DNA of 64,000 nt from Symsagittifera roscoffensis (Eukaryota; Xenacoelomorpha; Acoela; Convolutidae), in the NCBI RefSeq assembly GCF_963678635.1, contig NC_087067.1:24309547-24373546 (forward strand). Direction: 5' to 3'. This document shows, piece after piece, positions 47,418 to 57,594 of the stretch; the first letter of the stretch is position 1, and the number at the start of each line of letters is the position of its first letter. A model generated the notes under the pieces. It ran no database searches. It saw only the letters and a list, made by a program, of their open reading frames with translations, and had not been told where the DNA came from. The position numbers and the translations under genes were made by a program.

Positions 47418-47497
47418 ATACACAAAATCAACAACCAATACAAATGCAAAACCCAATTAATACACAATCTTTTTAACCAATTCAGCCACAAAACCCA

Positions 47498-49168
47498 ATG
47501 ATTACACACTCATATCAACCAACACAAATGCAAAATGAAATACCACTCCCATATTACCTTCAACAACACGAAATAACAAAAAATCAACTTTCAAATTTTT
47601 CACAAATGCCAAATGCCGCAGAATCATTACAAATGACAATGAATCCATACCTTATGGGTGGATCATCAATAACATCAAACAAACCATTCATGGTATTCAC
47701 AGGAACAAACCCTGAATATTCTGTAGAAGATTATTTAAATGCAGTAACAGCAAATTTAATTTTAATTATAGGACCTGAGCCAATTAATACGCCACTACAT
47801 CAAAATTTGATACATCGACGCACAGCGTTGATACAGACAACTTTAGACAACGCAGCCCAAAAATGGTTTTCAGTATTGCCTATAGAAATAAAATCAAATT
47901 GGAAAAGATTAACACAAGAATTTTCAAAAATGTTTGACTCCGAGAGAAATAAACAACAACAAAGAGTTTTATGTAAGGAAATTCGCAGATTACCAAATGA
48001 AACCATCAAACAACTAGCAATACGTATCGAAACACTAGTTCGAAAAGCATATTCATTAAATACACACGACTATAAAAACACAAAAATGACAGAAATCTTA
48101 ATGATGACCTTAACACCTCAATTAAGGAAAATAGCAATAAAAAAGAGAGCATCCCATCCCTCCTCAATTCGAGAGCCCGATTTAAATTTTCGAAAACTAG
48201 TAGACAAACTAGAGCAAGCGGAAATCACAATGAAACTTGAAGAAACAGAAAATCTGATATTACAATATGTTAATCGAATTGAAACAAATACCACAAATAT
48301 CAACAATATACAGGAATCAGATACAGACCTGATTGAAAAAGTCACTGAAATACTAAATATCTACGAAAAACATCAAAACTTTAAAGGCAAACCATCTTTC
48401 AAAAAATGGTGTAATTATTGCCGACGATACGGACACAGTTTTTCTGAATGTAGACAAAAACAACAGAACAATCAAAATAAACCTCAAAAGCACAAAGAAC
48501 CAAATAAATCATTCTATCAATACATGGGAAAAGACCAAAATCTACAAAACAAAAACATATATCGTAAAATAATAGTTCAGGAAAACCACTTCCGAACAAT
48601 ACCAATTACACGAGAAATCAATCACCATATAACTCAAGTTATAGAGGAAGATCACCAGAACGAAGAAATACACAAAATTCTTTACAAAATCATTACAATA
48701 GACCAAATAGTCGAAATAACTACTCCAGATCAAATTCGAATACAACACAAATTGTTTCTAGATCTAATTCCCAATCAAGGAATAAATACTATCCAAACAA
48801 TCAATCACGAAACTCATCATATAATAGAAATAGAAACTATTCAAATAATCGCAATAGAAGTAATTCAAACAACCGAAATCAGAATTACCCGAACAATCGA
48901 TCAAGGAATAACTCATATAACAGATCAAACTATAACAGATCAAACGATAATTATCAAAACAGATCACGAAACAATTCACAAAATCGACATTCAAGTTATA
49001 ATAATCGTTATAGAAATTATTCCCAGTCACCACACAGAAATAATAACCATTATAATAATTCTAACAATCGCCACAGAAGTAGTACACCTAAACATCAAAG
49101 ACATATTAATCAAGTACAATCAAATCCAGAAACAACATCAGACCCCCCAGGTATTGATGACACAGTAA
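47498..49168 (+). CDS. gag: Gag: capsid-like region plus CCHC zinc knuckle
   Basis: The frame is open before ATG 47498, back to an in-frame TAA at 47474. Residues about 60-260 form the helical Gag core: residues 66-82 are VFTGTNPEYSVEDYLNA, later WFSVLPIEIKSNWKRLTQEF, typical of Retrotrans_gag proteins. Residues 305-318 are a CCHC knuckle with Cys305, Cys308, His313 and Cys318, which binds element RNA in the particle. After about residue 355 the translated frame becomes an Ile/Thr/His-rich string. The overlapping -1 frame from 48568 is instead an Asn/Ser/Arg-rich tail that leads into protease, so the last 200 residues of this ORF are probably not the real product. Confidence 0.85.
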   Translation: MITHSYQPTQMQNEIPLPYYLQQHEITKNQLSNFSQMPNAAESLQMTMNPYLMGGSSITSNKPFMVFTGTNPEYSVEDYLNAVTANLILIIGPEPINTPLHQNLIHRRTALIQTTLDNAAQKWFSVLPIEIKSNWKRLTQEFSKMFDSERNKQQQRVLCKEIRRLPNETIKQLAIRIETLVRKAYSLNTHDYKNTKMTEILMMTLTPQLRKIAIKKRASHPSSIREPDLNFRKLVDKLEQAEITMKLEETENLILQYVNRIETNTTNINNIQESDTDLIEKVTEILNIYEKHQNFKGKPSFKKWCNYCRRYGHSFSECRQKQQNNQNKPQKHKEPNKSFYQYMGKDQNLQNKNIYRKIIVQENHFRTIPITREINHHITQVIEEDHQNEEIHKILYKIITIDQIVEITTPDQIRIQHKLFLDLIPNQGINTIQTINHETHHIIEIETIQIIAIEVIQTTEIRITRTIDQGITHITDQTITDQTIIIKTDHETIHKIDIQVIIIVIEIIPSHHTEIITIIIILTIATEVVHLNIKDILIKYNQIQKQHQTPQVLMTQ

Positions 49169-50427
49169 ATGACGAACTACAACTAAATCAAATAAACTGT
49201 GGATCATCAGATTCAGAAAGTGATACAGAAAACACTATCTCCATCAATATGATAGCAGTCGAAAATGACTACGAACCTATTATAAATGAACAACCTTTTT
49301 CATCACATATATATGAAAATCAATTAGAACTCCTTCACAATTATTATATTGAACCCATCCATACTACACCAACGGCACAAGAAACTAACGAAATCAACAC
49401 TGTAAATAAATCCAATGAAAATGACAAAACAAAATGCTTAAATACAAATCACATCTATCAAAATATACAAAAAAAACAGCCCAAAGAAAAAATTTGGACA
49501 ATACCATTTCTTTTAGAAAGTCCAAGAAACAAAGAATTTCAACCACCAGATCTTGAAATTGATTTTTTAATTGATTCAGGAGCAGAATCAAACATAATAA
49601 ACATTCCCACATGGAATGAGATAAAAACATTACACCCAAAACTAACACCTCTTGCAACCTTCAGTAAACTAGCAACAGCACAAGGATCAACATTGGTAAA
49701 CTATGGAAAAATTCAATTATTTCTTCTCCCCACAAGAACAATAGAGCAAAATAAAATTTTAAATAAACCATTTAAGCAAATATTTCATATCACTGATATT
49801 AAACACAATATCATTGGAATACCATTTATCTCTAAATATATACCAACAATCAACATCTTGAATAGTAAAATACTAATCAAAGATAAATACACAAAAACAA
49901 AAGACACATCCCTAACATTTTTTCAAAGATTAAATAAACAACCACCATTCTTTTCAAAATTTTATCCAATATATAACCAACAAAGAAAACACCTGAAACC
50001 ACTTTCAGGAAACATATATAATTTTTCAATAAAGCAAGTTCACCAATATGATAAAAATCAAAATAAACAACAACTCTATATGTCAGACTTTGAATTCAAA
50101 CCTATCCATAAGTTTTTTAAAATCACAATTTCATCCATAAAATATTTGAAAAACTCGAATTCAGATATTATTTCGTTACATTTATACAACAATACACCCT
50201 ATCAAGTAACATTACCTTTAGGACTTTTAGGATATTGCGAAACCGACGCTACGATATCACCAATACATGAAAAAGCATACCGCGTAAATAATATACTCCA
50301 ATTATTAGATATTTGTCAATCCACAATTCTTAATGAAGAATTATCCATAAATAATATAATAAGTAATGAAAAAGAAATACAGAATATTTCACAAAAACCC
50401 CATTTTTCAAACCTACATTCAACATAA
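48568..50427 (+). CDS. Asn/Ser/Arg-rich tail followed by aspartic protease
   Basis: The frame is open from 48568 to TAA 50425-50427; the first ATG is 49249. The first 150 codons are reiterated SNNRN/RSNYNRSN-type sequence, suited to RNA binding. Then comes an acidic linker, and counting from ATG 49249 the retropepsin motif LIDSGAESNII with Asp109-Ser-Gly. Retropepsins act as dimers to cleave Gag-Pol; the flap and second conserved region are less clear. It overlaps the gag ORF by 600 nt in the -1 frame, so Gag-Pol would need a frameshift. I found no clean slippery heptamer, so a mutation is equally possible. The downstream sequence continues in another frame after 50400. Confidence 0.75.
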   Translation, partial: NNSSGKPLPNNTNYTRNQSPYNSSYRGRSPERRNTQNSLQNHYNRPNSRNNYSRSNSNTTQIVSRSNSQSRNKYYPNNQSRNSSYNRNRNYSNNRNRSNSNNRNQNYPNNRSRNNSYNRSNYNRSNDNYQNRSRNNSQNRHSSYNNRYRNYSQSPHRNNNHYNNSNNRHRSSTPKHQRHINQVQSNPETTSDPPGIDDTVNDELQLNQINCGSSDSESDTENTISINMIAVENDYEPIINEQPFSSHIYENQLELLHNYYIEPIHTTPTAQETNEINTVNKSNENDKTKCLNTNHIYQNIQKKQPKEKIWTIPFLLESPRNKEFQPPDLEIDFLIDSGAESNIINIPTWNEIKTLHPKLTPLATFSKLATAQGSTLVNYGKIQLFLLPTRTIEQNKILNKPFKQIFHITDIKHNIIGIPFISKYIPTINILNSKILIKDKYTKTKDTSLTFFQRLNKQPPFFSKFYPIYNQQRKHLKPLSGNIYNFSIKQVHQYDKNQNKQQLYMSDFEFKPIHKFFKITISSIKYLKNSNSDIISLHLYNNTPYQVTLPLGLLGYCETDATISPIHEKAYRVNNILQLLDICQSTILNEELSINNIISNEKEIQNISQKPHFSNLHST

Positions 50428-50662
50428 ATAACTATACAGAGGATCAACAGAAATTTTTAACAAGGTTTAACTTCCAACATTCACAAATAACACAAGACGA
50501 ATTTGACAAGTTAGCCAAACAGCTAATAAAATATTCATCAGTCTATGCAACATCCAAATTTGATAATGGCAAAATCAGTTCATCACTACATCTCCCATTA
50601 AAACCAGACGCAGTTTTCAAAAACAAAGAGCAAGTAAAGTACCAATTCACTTACACGATAAA
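50428..50662 (+). CDS. Fragment linking protease to RT, displaced frame
   Basis: A third frame is open across about 50385-50662. It carries a helical segment (ITQDEFDKLAKQLIKYSSVY) followed by LHLPLKPDAVF, the usual approach to a gypsy RT domain. It hits TGA at about 50663. Two single-base frame changes (about 50400 and about 50635, in A-rich tracts) therefore separate it from its neighbours. Confidence 0.6.
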
Positions 50663-51901
50663 GTGAACAGATTACTCGACATTTTAGAACAATACAAAAT
50701 TATCTCACCGGTAAACAAAGAAGAACAACCAAAAGGTAACACATTTATCAACCCTGTTATCATCCTAGCAAAAGGAGAATCGTTAAAAATAGTTCTAGAC
50801 GCTAGATATCTTAATTCACTAATAGACGAATCAAAATGCAATTGTCCTATTGAACCAATACAAGTTATTTTAACAAAAATAAACGGAAAATACTTTACAA
50901 CCGCAGATATGAATAGTGCATACAATCAAATGCCACTAGATGAACAATCGCGACGCTTAACACAATTTGTTATTGGAAATCAACAATATGAATTCAACCG
51001 CCTATTCTATGGAATATCCATAGGACCAGCAGCATTTTCAGCTTTTATGAGCAAAATTTTTAGACCACTAATACTCAAGAAAAACGCAATCACCTATTTA
51101 GACGATGTTTTTATGCAATCACAGACAAAAGAAGAAATGTTCAATGTTTTAGAACACTATCAAAAAATACTTCAGAACGAAAATCTGAAGGCCGCCCCCG
51201 ATAAATCACACTTCTTTTTAACACGAGTTAAATTCTTAGGACACAATTTAGAAAGAAAAACAATCACTCCATTAAAATCACGCCTTGATGCTATTCAGAA
51301 GCTTCAACCACCAACAAACAAAAAGAAAATCCAAGAATTCCTTGGAATGTTAAATTTTTTAAGCAAATACGTCTATAAAATGCAATTATACTTAAGACCA
51401 TTCTATAATATACTTAGACAACAAAATAATTTTGAATGGAACACAGAACATCAAGCACAATTTGAGGAAATTAAAAAACTCTTAACTGAACAAATTTCGA
51501 ATACAATTCCAGATCCAAATCAACCATTCTATGCAATGTGCGATGCTTCGAATTTTGGCATCGGCGCAGCATTATTACAATCACACAATGGAACAAACAA
51601 AATGAATCTTATATCAGCAAATTCTCGATTATTCACTCAAGCAGAGCTACGAGTCTCAACTCTAATGAGAGAATGTACAGCCATAATCTATACACTAACA
51701 GAATATGAATTTCTGATACTTGGATCAAAACATCCAACAATTCTATTCACAGATCACAAACCAATCATTTTTCTCTTTACACAAAAATCCAATCCAAATC
51801 ACCGAGTTTATAGATTTCAATTAATTCTAATGAAATTCCCAAACTTACATATAGTTTGGACAGCAGGAAAGAATCTTGCATTACCAGACACATTAAGTTG
51901 A
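50663..51901 (+). CDS. pol: Reverse transcriptase and RNase H
   Basis: The frame gives 412 codons to TGA 51899-51901. RT catalytic residues are present: Asp82 in TADMNSAY, then YLDD with Asp147 and Asp148. FLGH (residues 191-194) and the LGMLNFLSKYV connection follow. RNase H is complete in key residues: Asp294 (CDAS), Glu337 (RECTA), Asp364 (FTDHKP) and Asp409. This enzyme copies element RNA to DNA and degrades the template. The final TGA falls right after the conserved DTLS and the same frame stays open for another 362 codons. The stop is therefore a single nonsense change, plausibly by C-to-T transition. Confidence 0.9.
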   Translation: MNRLLDILEQYKIISPVNKEEQPKGNTFINPVIILAKGESLKIVLDARYLNSLIDESKCNCPIEPIQVILTKINGKYFTTADMNSAYNQMPLDEQSRRLTQFVIGNQQYEFNRLFYGISIGPAAFSAFMSKIFRPLILKKNAITYLDDVFMQSQTKEEMFNVLEHYQKILQNENLKAAPDKSHFFLTRVKFLGHNLERKTITPLKSRLDAIQKLQPPTNKKKIQEFLGMLNFLSKYVYKMQLYLRPFYNILRQQNNFEWNTEHQAQFEEIKKLLTEQISNTIPDPNQPFYAMCDASNFGIGAALLQSHNGTNKMNLISANSRLFTQAELRVSTLMRECTAIIYTLTEYEFLILGSKHPTILFTDHKPIIFLFTQKSNPNHRVYRFQLILMKFPNLHIVWTAGKNLALPDTLS

Positions 51902-52990
51902 AATACACCATCTGAATTACTTACACGTAAAACTACAGTTGAAATACCCAAAAATTTAAAATTTTACCTTGCAGAAAACGAAACATCACCCCGACTAGAT
52001 GGCAAATATGCAGTAAAAACTGACGTTGAACAATCACAGATAAATAATCTACAACACTTCCCACTTTATTTAGATTGCCAAAATAACCACTACGAAGTTG
52101 AAATACTTGGAACATCAACTTTCAAACCAATTCCATATTCACAATGGATAAAAAATAACACCCAACAAAAAAGAGTAAAACAACACTCGCATAAAAAAGA
52201 CCTTTTTCCGTTAATTGAAAAAGAAAATCTAACTGATAAAAAAAATTTATCAGGACCACAAACAAACGATTCAAAATACACAATAAATCAAGTTTTTGAC
52301 CTCCATGACCCACTTGATACAATTCTTTTATCTAAATTAGAAATTGAAAACATTTTTCTCCCCCCAACAGATAAAATTACAATTAATACCTTGAAACAAT
52401 ATCAAAATCTTGACCCAGTAATTAGACAACTAAAATCATGGCACAAATATAAAACTAAACCCGTAAAGGCAGATACAACAATTTTAGGAAATAAAACACT
52501 CCTCCGATATTTTCGAAAATTTAATCATACAACAATTAATGAAAACACAGACCTTCTAGAATACCAATTAAATGAATCTACAGTTCCCTGTCTCCCTTTA
52601 AGTATGATTCTCATAGCTTTTAATATGTCACATACACAAAACATTAAAGGACACTCTGGATCAGAGAAAACATATTCAAATTTCATACAAAACGTTTATT
52701 TCCCAAATGCACCAATTTGGATAAAAGTACTATGCAATGATTGTATAGTATGTCAGCTAAATAAACCTTATCCAAATCAAAAACAAATAGCACAAAAACA
52801 AGATTTTAAAGGACAAAGTTTGTACTTTAACCACCTTATTTCATTTGATACAAAAGGACCAATTTCACCATCATCCGAAGGAAACTCCTACATTATGGTA
52901 ATTGTTGACGCATTTACACATTATGTAGCACTTAACCCAGTACCACATTGTAATGCTTATTACGCTTACACAGCACTTTATGAACACTGA
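51902..52990 (+). CDS. pol: Connection region and integrase N-terminal zinc domain plus first catalytic Asp
   Basis: This is in frame with RT after the 51899 TGA. A poorly conserved tether of about 170 codons comes first. From 52391 it carries the integrase HHCC zinc-binding domain (His81 and His88 in HTQNIKGH, Cys118 and Cys121 in NDCIVCQ, counted from ATG 52391). The first catalytic Asp, Asp153, lies in SFDTKGP. It ends at TGA 52988-52990, within otherwise typical core sequence and again with the frame open beyond. This is the second nonsense codon in Pol. Confidence 0.85.
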   Translation, partial: NTPSELLTRKTTVEIPKNLKFYLAENETSPRLDGKYAVKTDVEQSQINNLQHFPLYLDCQNNHYEVEILGTSTFKPIPYSQWIKNNTQQKRVKQHSHKKDLFPLIEKENLTDKKNLSGPQTNDSKYTINQVFDLHDPLDTILLSKLEIENIFLPPTDKITINTLKQYQNLDPVIRQLKSWHKYKTKPVKADTTILGNKTLLRYFRKFNHTTINENTDLLEYQLNESTVPCLPLSMILIAFNMSHTQNIKGHSGSEKTYSNFIQNVYFPNAPIWIKVLCNDCIVCQLNKPYPNQKQIAQKQDFKGQSLYFNHLISFDTKGPISPSSEGNSYIMVIVDAFTHYVALNPVPHCNAYYAYTALYEH

Positions 52991-54085
52991 ATAGCCAAAT
53001 TCGGACTACCAGAAATCATCACACTATGTCATTTATATAACATCAAACACAAACCACGTACATCTCACGCACCTCGGACAAACGGCTTAGTCGAAGGTAT
53101 GAACCGTTCACTACAAGAATATCTTAGATGTATCATCAATGGAAATGATACAAGATACACCGAATGGTCAGCAGATGTAAAACTATTTCCCTTAGCATAT
53201 AATTCACAAATCACGACAACTCTAGGAATGTCACCATATGAAATGGTTTTTAATCAAAAGCCACGGAAACCAATTATGTTTACAGCAAACTCTCATAAAA
53301 ATGCACAAAGTCATTGTCAACCGAATAAAGACTCAATTTGTTATAACCTACCTTTACACACACATGATGAAGATCATTTTCATCACCCACAAATTCTTAA
53401 ATTAGCCTCCGGTACACACACCGAATGGATTTTAAACAGAGTTAAAAAACACAATGAAATTTACCAAAAAGTAACAAAAAAGTTGTTACAAAGGCAAAAC
53501 ATTAATGAACAAATAAATTCACGCTTTACACCAGCCTCCGATTTAAAAATTGGAACATTTGTTTTAATACCCAATTTTAACACTCAAAAAGGAATTTCTA
53601 AAAAATTACAACCCCTTCGTAAAGGACCATACCAAATAATTGCCAAACCCACTGATGTCACATATAAAATCACCGACTCAGACCAAAAAGAAATTGTTCA
53701 ACATCGAAACAACCTATTACCTTATTACCCAAAAGAATACGCACGACGCGAACTAACTCAATTATATTCTTTCACAGGTTTAAAAGTTATTCAAAATAAA
53801 CCACATACGGAAAATGAAACAAAGGAACAACATGACATTCACCTCGAAAACAAAAATAAAAAATCAACTACAACGAAAAACAATACAAAAAAACTAGATC
53901 AAAATATACCTCAAAAAGAAAGAAAAAATAGAAGAATGGTAGAAAAAATTATAACCCAAGAACAAGTCGAGAAATTAGAACATAGAGAGTCATCACGACT
54001 TAGAAATCAACCACGTAAAAACTACAAAACATTCATCCCACAATCAAAAATATTAAAGAAGGTTGAACTTCAAAAACAGCTTTAA
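52991..54085 (+). pseudogene. pol: Integrase C-terminal half with catalytic-core deletion; GPY/F-like module
   Basis: The frame is the same as the previous two segments and stays open to TAA 54083-54085. The expected second catalytic Asp (the D-x-G motif) is missing. The sequence runs from KFGLPE straight into IITLCHLYNIKHK, so roughly 15 residues are absent without a frameshift. The catalytic Glu remains in GLVEGMNRS. A GPY/F-type module (KLQPLRKGPYQIIAKP) and a basic Lys/Glu-rich tail follow. Without the second Asp the enzyme cannot carry out strand transfer, so this copy depends on others for mobility. Confidence 0.85.
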
Positions 54086-54904
54086 TTTTATATTTAATAA
54101 TCTTTGCACCTCTGAAATATTTTGAAGTTTCATTTTTCAAAATAAAATGCTGACAATCACGCAACGATTCTAGTTCAAAATTAGCCAATAGGATTCATCC
54201 AATCCGTCACTTTCTATAACTCTAACACAAACCAACTAGACGAAAGATATTAAACTCCAGGCATATCTATAACTATAACTTTGCGACCTCCAGGTCAAAA
54301 ATAAAGAAACCATTCCAACTTGACAACTAAAATAAATATCACCATAATATCATAACCCTCCCTTATCTAATAACCCAAAGATCAACAATATTTCCCCAAC
54401 TCAGACCTCAAATACCCCCCAAACAAATATGTTAAATTAGCCTAAAGTAAAAGAACGACCATTTTAATTAGCCTAAAGTATAAAAATCTCAAAAATACCC
54501 CTGATCACTTGACAAATAAAAATAAAGACAAAGAAGACCTCCCGATCTCCATAAAATTTGCCCCCAACAATTTTTCACAAAACTCAACCCACTTGTCAAA
54601 AAACAAATAAATAATTCGACCACACTTGAAAATTGCCTCAAACAACAAAAAATATTCGATCGAGAAGCCATTTCTTAAATGCTCTTCTCTCGACCAGTCA
54701 ACATAATTCTTAACATTCTCATAAACTTTTTAACGATATTTAAACTTTTAATCATATTTCTTTTTGATACCTTTGAAACTTTTGTAATAATCTTAATCAT
54801 TTTTTGCAAAATTTTTTAATTTTCTATTCCATATTTGAGCTATACCTCCAACTTTCAAAAGCTATTGACTATATCCTCAGGTACGATTCACAAAACTTAT
54901 CTAA
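54086..54904 (+). other. Gene-free interval between pol and the small membrane ORF
   Basis: No coding frame was seen. TTAGCCTAAAGTA occurs twice (about 54437 and 54468). It may hold a splice acceptor region for env mRNA, but no strong TTTCAG was found. Confidence 0.4.
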
Positions 54905-55093
54905 ATGATACGAACAATTTTTAGTAGAACATATATTTTTTTACTATTTGTATTTTTCATAATATTTCTATCATCCCTCATCTTGACATTATGCAAATGT
55001 ATAAAGAAAGCAATCATCACATTCGCCCTAGCAACAATCCTTCTAATTCTTTTTCTAGAAGAATACTATAATAAACATAGATTTTTTCAATAA
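54905..55093 (+). CDS. Small two-helix membrane protein or signal-anchor ORF
   Basis: ATG 54905 opens 62 codons. Residues 8-30 and 35-52 are strongly hydrophobic (IFLLFVFFIIFLSSLI; ITFALATILLILFL) separated by CKCIKK. The stop lies only a few codons from where an alternative frame opens into a Pro/Ser/Thr-rich sequence. The ORF may therefore be the membrane anchor of a longer, now frameshifted protein. Function is unknown. Confidence 0.4.
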   Translation: MIRTIFSRTYIFLLFVFFIIFLSSLILTLCKCIKKAIITFALATILLILFLEEYYNKHRFFQ

Positions 55094-56131
55094 AAGAATA
55101 GATCAAAAACCATCAAAAATTGCTAACCAACAATCACACAGTCAGTCTTCACCGACATCATCCCAAGATAACCCAACACCACCTTCAACTACCCAAAACC
55201 CCCAAACATCTACACGAATTTATTTTCAAGATAACCCATATACCTTTGAAGAACGACACGCTCGCTTATCTGAACCACTAGAACCAGTTCAACGACAAGC
55301 ACCTCTAAATGAACCAACATAAAACTTATACCCAACACTACCACAAGAATTAAGTAGAATACGAAATCTTAGTCAAAACCAAAATACAGTCGAAATAAAT
55401 AGACAAATTATACATCCTCGACGAAACAGAAATTTTCAAACCCCCCGAGTTCATTTTGATATACCCCAATCCCCATCACAAAGTACTCCAGAAAATCCCA
55501 TTGGTATATTACCAGAAACCCCTACGCTTCTTTCACAACGTAGATATCGAGAACTGAGGGTAGCACCTCAAGCCTACCCTCAGATTACTTAGGTTCAACA
55601 CCAACATCTGAACAAATACGTGAAAATCCCTTTAACCCCACAAACGAAACATCACGACTACCATATTGGACAACACAATCATTCACAGAAGGTGAACCAA
55701 ATTAAATCAATGATCCAATAGATATTTCTACGGATACAACAACATCCTCATCACTACCAGAAACATTATCACTACCATCAACACCATCAATAAGCCAGAT
55801 TTCACCAACGCCTTTTAACTTAAATTTCCCAAATAACCTCGACGCTAGATATCGAGAACAATCATCAACAAATATTCCTCTAAGATTAGACTGGAATACA
55901 TTCACAGCACCCCCACCATTATTTGGACAACACCCAGAACGTAACCGACTCCACAACTGGGCACTCAATAGACTACAATATAGACAAGACATCCACGAAG
56001 ACATTCGTGATCATAACATCCAAATACTCCAACAAAATAGTCTACAATTAAAATTTGAAATCACGGTTAAACTAAACAATATTGCTCAACATCCCTACCC
56101 ATTAAACCCACCAAATATAAGAGCTCAATAA
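55094..56131 (+). pseudogene. Pro/Ser/Thr-rich accessory ORF, broken
   Basis: Successive open pieces cover this interval: one to TAA 55320-55322, the same frame on to about 55592, and others to TAA 56129-56131. The early pieces are Ser/Thr/Pro/Gln-rich, as in disordered or heavily O-glycosylated stalks. The last piece (about 55850-56131) is more ordered, with Arg-rich helical sequence (NWALNRLQYRQDIHEDI). Together with the small membrane ORF upstream it may have been one protein of about 400 residues. No homologue was recognised. Confidence 0.4.
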
Positions 56132-56241
56132 CTACCACCACCATTTATAACAACTGAAGTAATATACAAATACGACAGATATACCAAAAAGACAATTGGT
56201 TACATCACATTTTATAACCCATACTCAGGATTATCATACAC

Positions 56242-57594
56242 ATGTATATTCTAAAAATATTAATTTTTCTCCAACTCTTTTCTCTAGTAATCTCCAATCA
56301 GAACATAAATCCTTCCCCCCGCACAGGACCCCAAGATTTATTAGTAACACATTACGATTGTGAAGAAAATGAACAAAAAACACTACACAAATATGCAATA
56401 AATCAAGTATCACAATGCAAAACAGAACCACAAGCTAGAGAAACTACAAATGTAATAGCGACACTTTATTCAAAAGCCCGAGCAACAACAATTATAGGAT
56501 ATAAATTCACAGCAACATTTTCTGAAGAGAAAGTACATTGTTCACAAGTCTCAAATGGAAACAAAAACCGACTTGACCACGAATCATTCTACCAGAGTAA
56601 TATCGAACGACTTTTACATCTCAATCCCGAAGATTGTAAAAACGAGTTACTCAGACTAAATATCACAAGAAATAAAAACACAGATAGAAAGTTAGTATTT
56701 TTCCAAGTTTTTTCAGATTCTGTACATCAAGCAGAACTTGAAAGATATCAAGGACATATAAAACTAGATGAAAAATACCCATACAACGGCGCACACGGAA
56801 GATTAACTTATGACATACACGATAAACACTGGATACCGCACATTGGTATAAATAACCTTTCAAACTGCAAAGCAGACACAAAAAATAAAGGATATCAAGA
56901 AATAATGCTTTTCGATTGGAAAATACAACTCGAAAAAATACAACTCACACGCGATTTATCTGACAACACAATGATCTATCAAGGAATTAGATTACCTTGT
57001 AAAAACGATCAAGGCTATTGTGACCCTACAACACGAACACAAGCAACAATTGTTTGGTTCCCCGAAGATACATGTACAACATTTCAAGTAGCAAAAATAC
57101 ACGCTCGAATGATAAAATTTCACGAAAAATATTTTATACAATCAATTCCATATGAACAAGTAAATCCATCACGAAAACAAAGTTCTAATTTTAGAAACAT
57201 ACACAATATAGAAAATAAATTGACAAGTTTTCAAATATATCAAGAAACAGAACTTGCGTGTAAATACAGAAACCCAATTCACAAAACACAATACTCCGAA
57301 ATATTAGTTGAATACGAAAAAGGATTCGACATGACCACTGGAAAAATAAAAATCGACCCATACGCCACAAGTCATCCTATAAACGAAGGAACATCATATA
57401 TACCAGTTAGTTTTCAAAAAAGTAAAGGTCAACCTGGTGGACACCTAAAGCCCCATGACACTAGAAGCACACGTTTACAAGAACTATCACTAATGAATAG
57501 TACATATTTCGGTAATATCCACTATGATATTCACTTAGATATGAAATTAGACTACACAATTAGCCGAATTTTTCAAGAAATTTTTCTGAATTAG
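56242..57594 (+). CDS. env: Envelope glycoprotein, N-terminal ectodomain
   Basis: ATG 56242 opens 450 codons. Residues 1-18 form a signal peptide (ILIFLQLFSLVISN). The ectodomain begins THYDCEENE and contains about 13 Cys and several N-glycosylation sites (LNIT, NLSN, MNST). The YDC...C beginning and the spacing of later Cys resemble the class III (gB-like, chuvirus-type) glycoproteins acquired by some invertebrate LTR elements. I rate this as probable family knowledge, not proof; the phlebovirus-type env of other Cer elements fits less well. The frame is lost near 57560-57590, where a neighbouring frame continues the protein. Env would mediate cell-to-cell transfer in an intact element. Confidence 0.65.
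   Translation: MYILKILIFLQLFSLVISNQNINPSPRTGPQDLLVTHYDCEENEQKTLHKYAINQVSQCKTEPQARETTNVIATLYSKARATTIIGYKFTATFSEEKVHCSQVSNGNKNRLDHESFYQSNIERLLHLNPEDCKNELLRLNITRNKNTDRKLVFFQVFSDSVHQAELERYQGHIKLDEKYPYNGAHGRLTYDIHDKHWIPHIGINNLSNCKADTKNKGYQEIMLFDWKIQLEKIQLTRDLSDNTMIYQGIRLPCKNDQGYCDPTTRTQATIVWFPEDTCTTFQVAKIHARMIKFHEKYFIQSIPYEQVNPSRKQSSNFRNIHNIENKLTSFQIYQETELACKYRNPIHKTQYSEILVEYEKGFDMTTGKIKIDPYATSHPINEGTSYIPVSFQKSKGQPGGHLKPHDTRSTRLQELSLMNSTYFGNIHYDIHLDMKLDYTISRIFQEIFLN

Noticed and set aside
48540-48600. Canonical -1 slippery heptamer for gag-pol
   Set aside because: A-rich strings occur (CAAAAAC), but none matches X XXY YYZ in the gag frame.
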